Source: an uncultured Oscillospiraceae bacterium | GTDB taxonomy: Bacteria > Bacillota > Clostridia > Oscillospirales > Oscillospiraceae | DNA: 6,697 nucleotides | Reading direction: 5' to 3' | Assembly (NCBI GenBank): GCA_934591725.1 | Contig: CAKTPR010000107.1 | Location: 1 to 6,697 of the forward strand | Shown: positions 1-5,544 of the stretch, one piece after another | How the letters are laid out: every line of letters begins with the position of its first letter | Numbering within the stretch: the first letter of the stretch is position 1 | The notes under the pieces: generated by a model | What the model was told of the DNA's origin: nothing | Databases searched by the model: none | The model's input: only the letters and a program-made list of their open reading frames with translations | Position numbers and translations under genes: made by a program

Positions 1-60
1 AGCGGTGTAAGCACAGTGATGTGTTCAGCCTACTGGTACTAATAACCCGAGGGCTTGACC
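1..60 (+). rRNA. 23S ribosomal RNA, 3' end only (partial)
   Basis: The stretch around 33-60 (ACTGGTACTAATAACCCGAG followed by GGCTTGACC) matches the highly conserved 3'-terminal segment of bacterial 23S rRNA, and a 5S rRNA follows directly on the same strand, as in a normal 16S-23S-5S operon. Only the last bases are inside the window. The exact mature 3' end cannot be fixed here, because the pairing partner at the 23S 5' end is missing; it should fall within a few bases of position 60. Confidence 0.93.
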
Positions 61-131
61 TACAGTATGCAGGCAAATCCCTTGCTTTTCTCACTCTGTT
101 CAGTTTTCAGGGCGTAAGTCCTAAATAAATA
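61..131 (+). other. 23S-5S intergenic spacer of the rRNA operon
   Basis: A short AT-rich spacer of about 70 bases separates the 23S and 5S genes. I see no tRNA-like cloverleaf and no open reading frame with a ribosome binding site. It would be removed by RNase processing of the rRNA precursor; the processing sites cannot be placed from this sequence alone. Confidence 0.8.
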
Positions 132-247
<116 letters not shown>

Positions 248-252
248 ATTTG

Positions 253-286
253 ATCACAGCTTCGAGAAATCGAGGCTGTGATTTTT
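253..286 (+). terminator. Rho-independent terminator of the rRNA operon
   Basis: The 12-bp inverted repeat ATCACAGCTTCG (253-264) pairs with CGAGGCTGTGAT (271-282) with one G-U wobble and a 6-nt loop, and the sequence runs into five T residues (282-286). It lies 5 nt after the 5S gene, the expected place for the rrn operon terminator. Confidence 0.9.
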
Positions 287-300
287 ATACACCCTAGTAC

Positions 301-329
301 TTGCAAGAAGCAGATGCACATGGTAAAAT
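301..329 (+). promoter_or_regulatory. Probable sigma-A promoter for the threonine aldolase gene
   Basis: A -35-like TTGCAA (301-306) is separated by 17 bp from a -10 TAAAAT (324-329) preceded by TGG, an extended -10 arrangement. It sits downstream of the rrn terminator and about 33 bp before the start codon, so the aldolase gene is probably transcribed on its own rather than by read-through from the rRNA operon. The start site would be near 336. The -35 match is only moderate (4 of 6). Confidence 0.6.
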
Positions 330-362
330 CCGACCGTACAATGATTAAGCGAGGAGACAGAT

Positions 363-1385
363 ATGCTCTACTTTTCAAGTGATTACATGGAGGGCTGCCA
401 CCCGAATATTCTCCGGCGGCTCGGCGAGATAAATATGGACAAAAACCCAGGCTACGGCACGGACGCGATATGCGAGAGTGCAAAGGAAAAGATACGCGCC
501 GCCTGCGGCAAACCGGACGCGGAGATATACTTCCTCGTCGGCGGGACGCAGACGAATGCGACGGTCATAAGAGCCATGCTGCGCTCCTATGAGGGCGTTG
601 TTGCGGCGACTACGGGACATGTTGCGGTGCATGAAGCCGGGGCAATCGAAGCAGGCGGCCATAAGGTGCTGACGCTGCCGGAGCATAACGGCAAGCTCGA
701 CGCCGCGGAGGTCGAAGAATATATCGCGACATTCTACAAGGACGCGAACCATGAGCACATGGTAAAGCCCGGCATGGTCTATATCTCGCACCCGACGGAG
801 TACGGGACGCTCTACACCAAGGCGGAGCTTGAAGCGCTGCACGGCGTGTGCGCAAAGCATGATATCCCACTGTTCCTTGACGGCGCGCGCCTTGGCTATG
901 GCCTTGCTGCAACGGGGACGGATGTGACGCTTGAGACCATCGCAGATAACTGCGACGTGTTCTACATCGGCGGGACAAAGGTCGGCGCGATGTTCGGCGA
1001 GGCGGTCGTGTTCACCGCGAAAGCGCCTGAGGGCTTTTTCTCAATGATCAAGCAGAACGGCGCACTGCTGGCCAAGGGCTGGATGCTCGGCGTCCAGTTT
1101 GATGAGCTGTTCACGGACGGACTGTATCTTAAGTGCGGCAAGAACGCGATAGACTGTGCAGAGCGTCTCAAGGCGGGGCTAATCTCCAAGGGCTATCATA
1201 TGTATCTGGACTCTCCGACGAACCAGCAGTTCATCGTCATCGAGACGGCGAAGCTCGAAGAGCTCGGAAAGCAGGTCGCCTACGGATTCATGGAGACCTA
1301 CGACGCGGAGCACACGGTGATCCGCTTTGCCACGAGCTGGGCAACACGCATGGAGGATGTCGAAAAGCTGATAAAGCTGCTTTGA
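363..1385 (+). CDS. ltaE: Low-specificity L-threonine aldolase (PLP-dependent)
   Basis: The 340-residue product is a fold-type I PLP enzyme of the threonine aldolase / beta-eliminating lyase family, expected to split L-threonine or allo-threonine in the cytoplasm into glycine and acetaldehyde. The motifs are in order: N-terminal SSDYMEGCHP (5-14), NPGYGTD (28-34), GGTQTN (60-65), TGHVAVHEAGA (84-94) with His86 as the likely ring-stacking residue, DGARLGYG (173-180) with the PLP-contacting Asp173 and Arg176, and IGGTKVGAMFG (202-212), in which Lys206 is the predicted Schiff-base lysine. Length is normal for the family and no key residue is missing. GAGGAG at 351-356 lies 6 nt before the ATG and fixes the start. 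The gene stands alone between the rrn terminator and a shared hairpin terminator. The stereochemical preference (L-allo versus low specificity) cannot be read from the sequence; a related beta-eliminating lyase is the main alternative. Confidence 0.88.
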   Translation: MLYFSSDYMEGCHPNILRRLGEINMDKNPGYGTDAICESAKEKIRAACGKPDAEIYFLVGGTQTNATVIRAMLRSYEGVVAATTGHVAVHEAGAIEAGGHKVLTLPEHNGKLDAAEVEEYIATFYKDANHEHMVKPGMVYISHPTEYGTLYTKAELEALHGVCAKHDIPLFLDGARLGYGLAATGTDVTLETIADNCDVFYIGGTKVGAMFGEAVVFTAKAPEGFFSMIKQNGALLAKGWMLGVQFDELFTDGLYLKCGKNAIDCAERLKAGLISKGYHMYLDSPTNQQFIVIETAKLEELGKQVAYGFMETYDAEHTVIRFATSWATRMEDVEKLIKLL

Positions 1386-1392
1386 GGCAAAG

Positions 1393-1423
1393 AAAAGGAC
1401 AGGCAACACGGCCTGTCCTTTTT
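1393..1423. terminator. Bidirectional rho-independent terminator between convergent genes
   Basis: A perfect 12-bp stem, AAAAGGACAGGC (1393-1404) with GCCTGTCCTTTT (1411-1422), encloses a 6-nt loop. On the plus strand it ends in TTTTT (1419-1423), 7 nt after the aldolase stop. On the minus strand the other arm also ends in a T-rich run (TTTTCTTT) about 15 nt beyond the CapA-like stop. One hairpin therefore appears to serve both convergent transcripts. Confidence 0.88.
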
Positions 1424-1437
1424 GCGCTTATTGCTTC

Positions 1438-2616
1438 TCAGCCGCCCGCGCGGCTTGCAAGCCAGCCGGAATAGTCGGCGCCCTGAGAGGTGGCCTCAAA
1501 CTCACCGGTCAGCTTACTGAGCACGCGGTTATAGCCCTCGGAGCCCTCCTCATACGGGGTCGGCTTATAGTCGTTGTAGTTCTGCTCGTTTGCCATTGCG
1601 GCATCGATCTTGCTGCTGACGCAGCAGGGGATGACGTCCATGCCGGTGCGGGATATGCTGCCGTCATCGTTTCTCGTCAGCTCGACCTGAACGATAGCCG
1701 TATCCGGATCGCTCGGCATAGTGCTGCCGCCGAAAGTCCAGTTGCCCATGCTGTAGAGGATCAGCCCGTCCCCGTATTCCTCAATGGGCTGGAGACAGTG
1801 GGTATGGCTGCCATAGATGAGATCGGCTCCGGCATCGATGCAGGCGTGGGCAAGATCGATCTGCGCCTGATTCGGCTCGTAGTAAAGCTCCTGCCCCCAG
1901 TGGAATGCACAGATTATATACTCCGCGCCGTCGTCAATGAGCTGCTGGATAGCGTTGAGCGCCTTGGTCTTGTTCGGGGCAAGATCCTTGCCGGAGCAGT
2001 AGATGCCTATGACAAGACCGCTGTCGGTGGTGTAGAGCTGCGCCTGACCCTCCTTGCCGAAGGGAATGCCATAGGCTTCAAGGGTATCATAGGTGCTGGT
2101 CTCGCCGGCTTCATAGCAGTCCATGATATGGTTGTTCGCCGTGGTGACGAAGTCGACGCCGCCGTCGATCATGATGTTGGCGTACTCAGTCGGCGCGATG
2201 AACGGGAAGTAGACCTGCGTATAGTCGTATGCAAGGTTCTTGTCGGAGAGGATGCACTCGAAGTTCGCGATGGTGAAATCGTCATTCTCAAAATACTGAA
2301 TGGTGTTCGAGAACGGATAGGAATAGTCCCCGTTTATGACCCCGGCGTAACCCGCAGGATGCTGGGCATAGTTTGCGTTCGACCAGAGCGTGCAGTCGCC
2401 AATGATGGAGAGCGTATAGGTCTCAGGCGTGGGAGTCGGCGTGGGCGTCGGTTCGGGAGTCGGCGACGGGGTAGGCGTAGGAGATGCGTCGAGCGGCGCA
2501 ATGACAGGCTCGGCGCTCTGTACCGGCATCTCAGGCGAATCGAGCCGGAGCTTTATGGTGATGGCAAGTATGCCGCACAGCAGCAGGAAGCAGATCAGTT
2601 TGAGTATCTTTTTCAT
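1438..2616 (-). CDS. Membrane-anchored CapA-like (PGA_cap) metallophosphoesterase-fold protein
   Basis: The 392-residue product has a short basic N-terminus and one hydrophobic segment (about residues 4-21) that is a membrane anchor or uncleaved signal. A Ser/Pro/Thr-Pro repeat stalk follows (about 45-64), then an extracellular domain of the CapA / bacterial capsule synthesis (PGA_cap) family, related to calcineurin-like phosphoesterases. Visible family motifs are IIGD (71-74), NFE (118-120), NNHIMD (161-166), FHWGQE (238-243), GSHTHCLQP (269-277) and YSMGNW (288-293), so the usual metal-ligand Asp, Asn and His residues are kept. CapA proteins act in poly-gamma-glutamate or other surface polymer production, but no capB, capC or pgs partner is in the window, so the substrate is unknown. 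The start is the ATG at 2616, with GAGG 7 nt upstream; an in-frame extension of 42 residues further upstream lacks a ribosome binding site and overlaps the preceding gene. It lies 56 nt after the acyltransferase gene and is the last gene of the operon. Confidence 0.88.
   Translation of the reverse strand: MKKILKLICFLLLCGILAITIKLRLDSPEMPVQSAEPVIAPLDASPTPTPSPTPEPTPTPTPTPETYTLSIIGDCTLWSNANYAQHPAGYAGVINGDYSYPFSNTIQYFENDDFTIANFECILSDKNLAYDYTQVYFPFIAPTEYANIMIDGGVDFVTTANNHIMDCYEAGETSTYDTLEAYGIPFGKEGQAQLYTTDSGLVIGIYCSGKDLAPNKTKALNAIQQLIDDGAEYIICAFHWGQELYYEPNQAQIDLAHACIDAGADLIYGSHTHCLQPIEEYGDGLILYSMGNWTFGGSTMPSDPDTAIVQVELTRNDDGSISRTGMDVIPCCVSSKIDAAMANEQNYNDYKPTPYEEGSEGYNRVLSKLTGEFEATSQGADYSGWLASRAGG
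2425..2484 (-). repeat. Pro/Thr-coding hexanucleotide-like tandem tract in the CapA-like gene
   Basis: Residues 45-64 of the CapA-like protein alternate proline with Thr, Ser or Glu for 20 residues, producing a 6-nt periodicity in the DNA (CCN alternating with ACN/TCN). This is the flexible stalk between membrane anchor and ectodomain; third-position variation makes it an imperfect repeat. Confidence 0.85.
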
Positions 2617-2672
2617 TTCTAAACCTCGGATAGAAGCGTATATATATGGACGCGCGCAGGGAAATTTTGTTC

Positions 2673-3692
2673 CTAAAGCAGGTTTCTTACAACGGGTATC
2701 TTTTTCGCAATACAGCTCACGGCGAAGCATAGAACAGCGCACAGCGCCGCGACACCCAGCAGGGAGAGGACAGCGTGTTCAAGCCCGACGGCGATGCCGA
2801 AGCGCTCAAGAATGTTGAGCACAAGCGGGTGCAGCAGGTAGACACCGAGGGTGCAGTCGGAGAGCCGGTGTATCAGCTTCCCATGCTTGAAAGCATGCCC
2901 CTTGAGGGCAAGGAAAAAGCAGAACATCGTGCTTGCCATGATGAAGTTCGGCAGTGAAAAATAGCTGAACAGCCAGCCGTCGGCATAACCGCGGTAATTG
3001 GAGTACCAGACGTTCCCGAAGGTCGTGAGTACAGCGGTCAGCAGGAAGACGAGCGACGCGAGCCAGAGCGTCCGTTTGCCGTATTCACGTTGGCCTAAGT
3101 ACCAGCCCCATATAATATAAAGCAGATACGGTAAATAGTCAAAGGTGAAATTCAGCGTGAAGCGGTTGAGTATATACGCGGGGTCAGGCGTGAGGTTGCA
3201 GTTCTGCATCAGCAGAACGAGGAACAGAAACACGCCGAGGAGCCAGCGCGTGTCGAGCTTTGTTCCGCGTATGGCCGCGTGCAGGATCGGAATGAAGAGA
3301 CAGCAGGTCACCATCGCGGCGATGAACCACATATGGTAGTGCCCGGCCATGACAGAATAGAAGAAGTCATAGGCGCTGCCGAAGCTGCCGGACGAAAAGC
3401 GGCTGCCGAGGGCATAGAGCGCTGACCATAGTAAAAACAGCCCCGCAAGACGGAGAACGTGCCGCCGGAAAAAGTGACCGAGTTCGAGCTTTTCGCGCGA
3501 GAGCATAAGCAGTCCCGTCAGCATGAAAAAGACGGGGACGCTGCCGCGCACGGCGGTGCTGATGAAGCAGAGCGGAACAAAGGCCGGTTCATACAGCGGG
3601 CAGCTGTGATAGAGCGCAGAGCCGGCATGGATAATGACAACCATTATGCAGGCCACTATTCTGCACAGATCGAGTTCATATCTTCTGGACAT
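2673..3692 (-). CDS. Acyltransferase family 3 integral membrane protein
   Basis: The 339-residue polytopic protein has about ten hydrophobic segments and the hallmarks of the acyltransferase-3 family (OafA / WecH / NodX type), which O-acylates (often O-acetylates) surface polysaccharides or other extracytoplasmic glycans. Signature elements are RYELDLCRIVACIMVVIIHAG (4-24) with the family's conserved early His22, SVPVFFMLTGLLML (51-64), YHMWFIAAM (119-127) and the C-terminal LGVYLLHPL (282-290). The length is right for the membrane domain alone, with no SGNH extension. The start is the ATG at 3692: family homology begins there and AAAGGA lies 11 nt upstream, a rather long spacing. The open frame continues 62 residues upstream, but that part is composition-biased and is the antiparallel-free shadow of the GIY-YIG gene. 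The first 17 nt overlap the end of the GIY-YIG gene, suggesting coupling. The acyl donor and the acceptor cannot be inferred, though the adjacent CapA-like gene points to cell-surface polymer work. Confidence 0.87.
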   Translation of the reverse strand: MSRRYELDLCRIVACIMVVIIHAGSALYHSCPLYEPAFVPLCFISTAVRGSVPVFFMLTGLLMLSREKLELGHFFRRHVLRLAGLFLLWSALYALGSRFSSGSFGSAYDFFYSVMAGHYHMWFIAAMVTCCLFIPILHAAIRGTKLDTRWLLGVFLFLVLLMQNCNLTPDPAYILNRFTLNFTFDYLPYLLYIIWGWYLGQREYGKRTLWLASLVFLLTAVLTTFGNVWYSNYRGYADGWLFSYFSLPNFIMASTMFCFFLALKGHAFKHGKLIHRLSDCTLGVYLLHPLVLNILERFGIAVGLEHAVLSLLGVAALCAVLCFAVSCIAKKIPVVRNLL

Positions 3693-3945
3693 CGGGGGGA
3701 GTTTCCTTTCGCTCGATGAGGGATAGTTTTTCTTTGCGGGTGAGGCGCTTGATGTGCCACTCGCGGCTGCGCGCGTCGTGCTCGCTGCCGCATTCCTCGG
3801 CGTAGACAAGCTCCACCGGCAGATGCGAGCGCGTGTATTTGCAGCCCCTACCGGATGCGTGCAGCGCGACACGGGCATCGAGGTCGTTCGTCCAGCCGGT
3901 GTATAGTGAGCCGTCGCCGCAGCGGAGAATGTAGACCCAGTTCAA
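3676..3945 (-). CDS. GIY-YIG domain protein, UPF0213/YhbQ type (TTG start)
   Basis: This 89-residue protein consists of a single GIY-YIG nuclease domain like those of the YhbQ/UPF0213 family. The two short motifs appear as VYI (4-6) and YTG (15-17), followed by the conserved Arg25 in the first helix (NDLDARVALH), KYTRS (36-40), PVELVY (43-48) and the REWHIKRL helix with the predicted metal-binding Glu62. The core catalytic residues are therefore present, although the biological substrate of this small family is not firmly established; a DNA-processing role is the usual assumption. The start is TTG at 3945, with AGGTG 5 nt upstream, and its TGA overlap with the preceding DUF951 gene (TTGA) indicates coupled translation. 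The last six residues (from about 84) lie beyond the conserved fold and overlap the acyltransferase start. Confidence 0.87.
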   Translation of the reverse strand: MNWVYILRCGDGSLYTGWTNDLDARVALHASGRGCKYTRSHLPVELVYAEECGSEHDARSREWHIKRLTRKEKLSLIERKETPPDVQKI

Positions 3946-4118
3946 CGCTGCACCTGCCGGATGTTCTTTTCAAACTTGCTGCGCGCGCCCATAAGCTCAT
4001 GCCCGCAGCCGCAGCAGCGCAGCTTGAAGTCCGCCCCCGTGCGCAGCACCTGCCATTGCTTGCTGCCGCAGGGGTGGGCTTTTTTCATTGTGAGGATATC
4101 GCCGACCTGAATGTCCAT
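3942..4118 (-). CDS. DUF951 small cysteine-rich protein
   Basis: The 58-residue product matches the DUF951 family found mainly in Firmicutes: an N-terminal VGDILTMKKAHPCGS (5-19), WQVLRTGADFKLRC (22-35) and a CCGCGH cluster (35-40), then a basic tail. Cys17, Cys35 and Cys38, possibly with His15 or Cys36, could bind one zinc ion, and a small beta-barrel/zinc-ribbon fold with nucleic acid contact is plausible, but the function is unknown. The start is the ATG at 4118, whose A is also the last base of the rarA TAA stop (TAATG). GGAGGA lies 12 nt upstream inside the end of rarA, a long spacing that fits re-initiation after rarA translation. An in-frame TTG seven codons earlier (4139) would lie on top of this Shine-Dalgarno sequence and is rejected. 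Confidence 0.86.
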   Translation of the reverse strand: MDIQVGDILTMKKAHPCGSKQWQVLRTGADFKLRCCGCGHELMGARSKFEKNIRQVQR

Positions 4119-5368
4119 TACTTCTTGATCTCCTCCCAATAGCGCTTCGCGGCCTGTTCGGTCTTGTTATCGCCATAATCGTAATAATGCGCGCCGCGCA
4201 GCTCATAGGGCAGATACTGCTGACGCACCCAGTGGCCGGGATAGCTGTGCGGGTACTTGTAGCCCTGTTCACGCTCGAAGCCTGCGCCGTCGGCGTGGAC
4301 GTTCTGAAGCTCACGCGGGATGCTGCCGGTGCGCCCGGCACGGACGTCGGCAATCGCCGCATCAATGCCCATGCAGGCGGAATTCGACTTCGGCGCGGTC
4401 GCAAGCAGGATGCAGGCCTCGGCCAGAGGGAGCTTCGCCTCAGGCAGGCCGAGCTGAAGCGCGGAGTCGACGCAGGCCTTGACGATCGGCACGGCCAGCG
4501 GATATGCAAGGCCGATGTCCTCGCTCGCCGAGCAGAGGATACGTCGGCAAGCGCCGACAAGGTCGCCGACTTCGAGCAGGCGCGCAAGGTAATGCAGCGC
4601 TGCGTCCGGGTCGGAGCCGCGCAGCGACTTCATGAGCGCGGAGAGAATGTCATAATGATCGTCCCCGTCGCGGTCGTAGCGCATGGCGCTGCGCTGGGTT
4701 ATCGCGGCGGCGTCCTCGGCGGTGATGATGCTGCGCTCCCCCGCGGCGGAGAAGAGCAGCTCGACCGAGTTTATCGCCTTGCGCACATCCCCGCCGCAGG
4801 CGGAGGAGATGCGTTCGGCAGCGCCGTCTTCAAGCGTGAGCGGGGTATCCCGCCGCGCGTTCATAATGTCCACCGCACGATAGACCGCCTGCTTCACATC
4901 CCCGGCGGAGACGGGCTTGAACTCAAACACCGTCGAGCGGCTGAGGATAGCATTGAACACGCAGAAATAGGGGTTCTCGGTCGTGGAGGCGATGAGCGTG
5001 ATGCGCCCGTCCTCTATAAACTCCAGCAGCGATTGCTGCTGCTTTTTGTTGAAATACTGTATCTCGTCGAGATAGAGAAGCACGCCGCCGGGGGCGAGAA
5101 AGGTGTCAAGCTCGTCGATGATCTTTTTTATATCGGCGATGCCCGCGGTCGTTGCGTTGAGCTTGCGCAGCGAGCGGTTGGTGCACTGGGCGATGATGCG
5201 CGCGACGGTGGTTTTGCCCGTCCCGGAGGGGCCGTAGAATATCATGTTCGGTATCTGGCCGCTCTCGACGATGCGGCGGAGCATACCATCTTTGCCTAAA
5301 ATATGCTTCTGACCGACAACGTCGTCAAGCGACGCGGGGCGGATCTCGTCCGCTAAGGGTTTATACAT
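4118..5368 (-). CDS. rarA: Replication-associated recombination protein A (RarA/MgsA), AAA+ ATPase
   Basis: The 416-residue AAA+ ATPase belongs to the RarA/MgsA/WRNIP1 group, which acts at stalled replication forks together with single-strand binding protein as a tetramer related to clamp loaders. Motifs in order are PLADEIRP and VGQKHIL (4-24), Walker A GPSGTGKT (46-53), Walker B LLYLDEIQ (97-104), sensor-1 region STTENP (128-133), an arginine finger in LSRS (142-145, Arg144) and sensor-2 GGDVRKAIN (192-200, Arg196). The RarA-specific C-terminal part follows, with YDRDGDDHYD (231-240), ASEDIGLA and a C-terminal HYYDYGDNK segment. Length is close to the family norm (about 420-440). The start is the ATG at 5368 with AAAGGCGG 10 nt upstream. 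A more distal in-frame ATG at 5413 lies inside the -10 box of the promoter and adds residues not seen in the family. It is the first gene of the operon and overlaps the DUF951 gene by one base. Confidence 0.95.
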   Translation of the reverse strand: MYKPLADEIRPASLDDVVGQKHILGKDGMLRRIVESGQIPNMIFYGPSGTGKTTVARIIAQCTNRSLRKLNATTAGIADIKKIIDELDTFLAPGGVLLYLDEIQYFNKKQQQSLLEFIEDGRITLIASTTENPYFCVFNAILSRSTVFEFKPVSAGDVKQAVYRAVDIMNARRDTPLTLEDGAAERISSACGGDVRKAINSVELLFSAAGERSIITAEDAAAITQRSAMRYDRDGDDHYDILSALMKSLRGSDPDAALHYLARLLEVGDLVGACRRILCSASEDIGLAYPLAVPIVKACVDSALQLGLPEAKLPLAEACILLATAPKSNSACMGIDAAIADVRAGRTGSIPRELQNVHADGAGFEREQGYKYPHSYPGHWVRQQYLPYELRGAHYYDYGDNKTEQAAKRYWEEIKK

Positions 5369-5411
5369 TCTGGGCAGTCCGCCTTTCAGTAAAGTTTCGA
5401 TACAGAATATC

Positions 5412-5440
5412 ATTATACCACCGGCAGAGAAAAATGTAAA
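5412..5440 (-). promoter_or_regulatory. Near-consensus sigma-A promoter of the rarA operon
   Basis: Read on the minus strand, TTTACA (5440-5435) is followed by a 17-bp spacer and TATAAT (5417-5412), 11 of 12 consensus bases at optimal spacing. Transcription would begin near 5405, giving a leader of about 37 nt that carries the rarA Shine-Dalgarno sequence. The strength suggests constitutive expression unless a repressor acts here. Confidence 0.87.
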
Positions 5441-5463
5441 ACCGGATTTAGTATTAAATTATT

Positions 5464-5471
5464 GTGTACAC
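5464..5471. promoter_or_regulatory. Small perfect palindrome between divergent promoters (possible operator)
   Basis: GTGTACAC is an 8-bp perfect palindrome lying between the two -35 elements of the divergent promoters. An AT-rich imperfect dyad (TTTA to TAAA, 5447-5458) lies beside it. A binding site for a regulator is possible, but an 8-bp palindrome can occur by chance and no regulator gene is in the window. Confidence 0.25.
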
Positions 5472-5483
5472 TGCGCGGCATTA

Positions 5484-5512
5484 TGGACAATTTTCGACGC
5501 ATGGTTTATAAT
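5484..5512 (+). promoter_or_regulatory. Near-consensus sigma-A promoter for the stalked protein-nth unit
   Basis: TGGACA (5484-5489), a 17-bp spacer and TATAAT (5507-5512) give 11 of 12 consensus bases. The start site would be near 5519, about 26 nt before the ATG of the next gene, and AGGAG (5531-5535) lies in the leader. It is divergent from the rarA promoter; the two -35 boxes are 43 bp apart. Confidence 0.87.
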
Positions 5513-5544
5513 TATCATTCAAGACTGGAAAGGAGCGATCCGAA

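Noticed and set aside
61..131. tRNA gene in or after the rRNA operon
   Set aside because: No T-loop GTTCRANNC with matching acceptor and anticodon stems was found in the spacer or between the 5S gene and its terminator.
1798..2622. 274-codon open frame on the plus strand opposite the CapA-like gene
   Set aside because: It is antisense to a gene with clear family motifs, and its Arg/Gly-rich C-terminal part is only the mirror of the Pro/Thr repeat.
2617..2672. Possible internal promoter (TATATATA) before the CapA-like gene
   Set aside because: A TATATA-like -10 is present on the minus strand, but the hexamers at the right distance (CAAAAT or AAATTT) do not resemble a -35 box, so the evidence is too weak to list.
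4187..5299. 370-codon open frame on the plus strand opposite rarA
   Set aside because: It is fully antisense to a well-supported AAA+ gene, has a biased Arg/Gly/Asp/Ala composition, and has no ribosome binding site or recognisable domain; such frames are common in GC-rich coding DNA.
5441..5483. LexA (SOS) box controlling rarA or nth
   Set aside because: No match to the Gram-positive CGAAC-N4-GTTCG type site is present between the divergent promoters, so SOS control is not supported.
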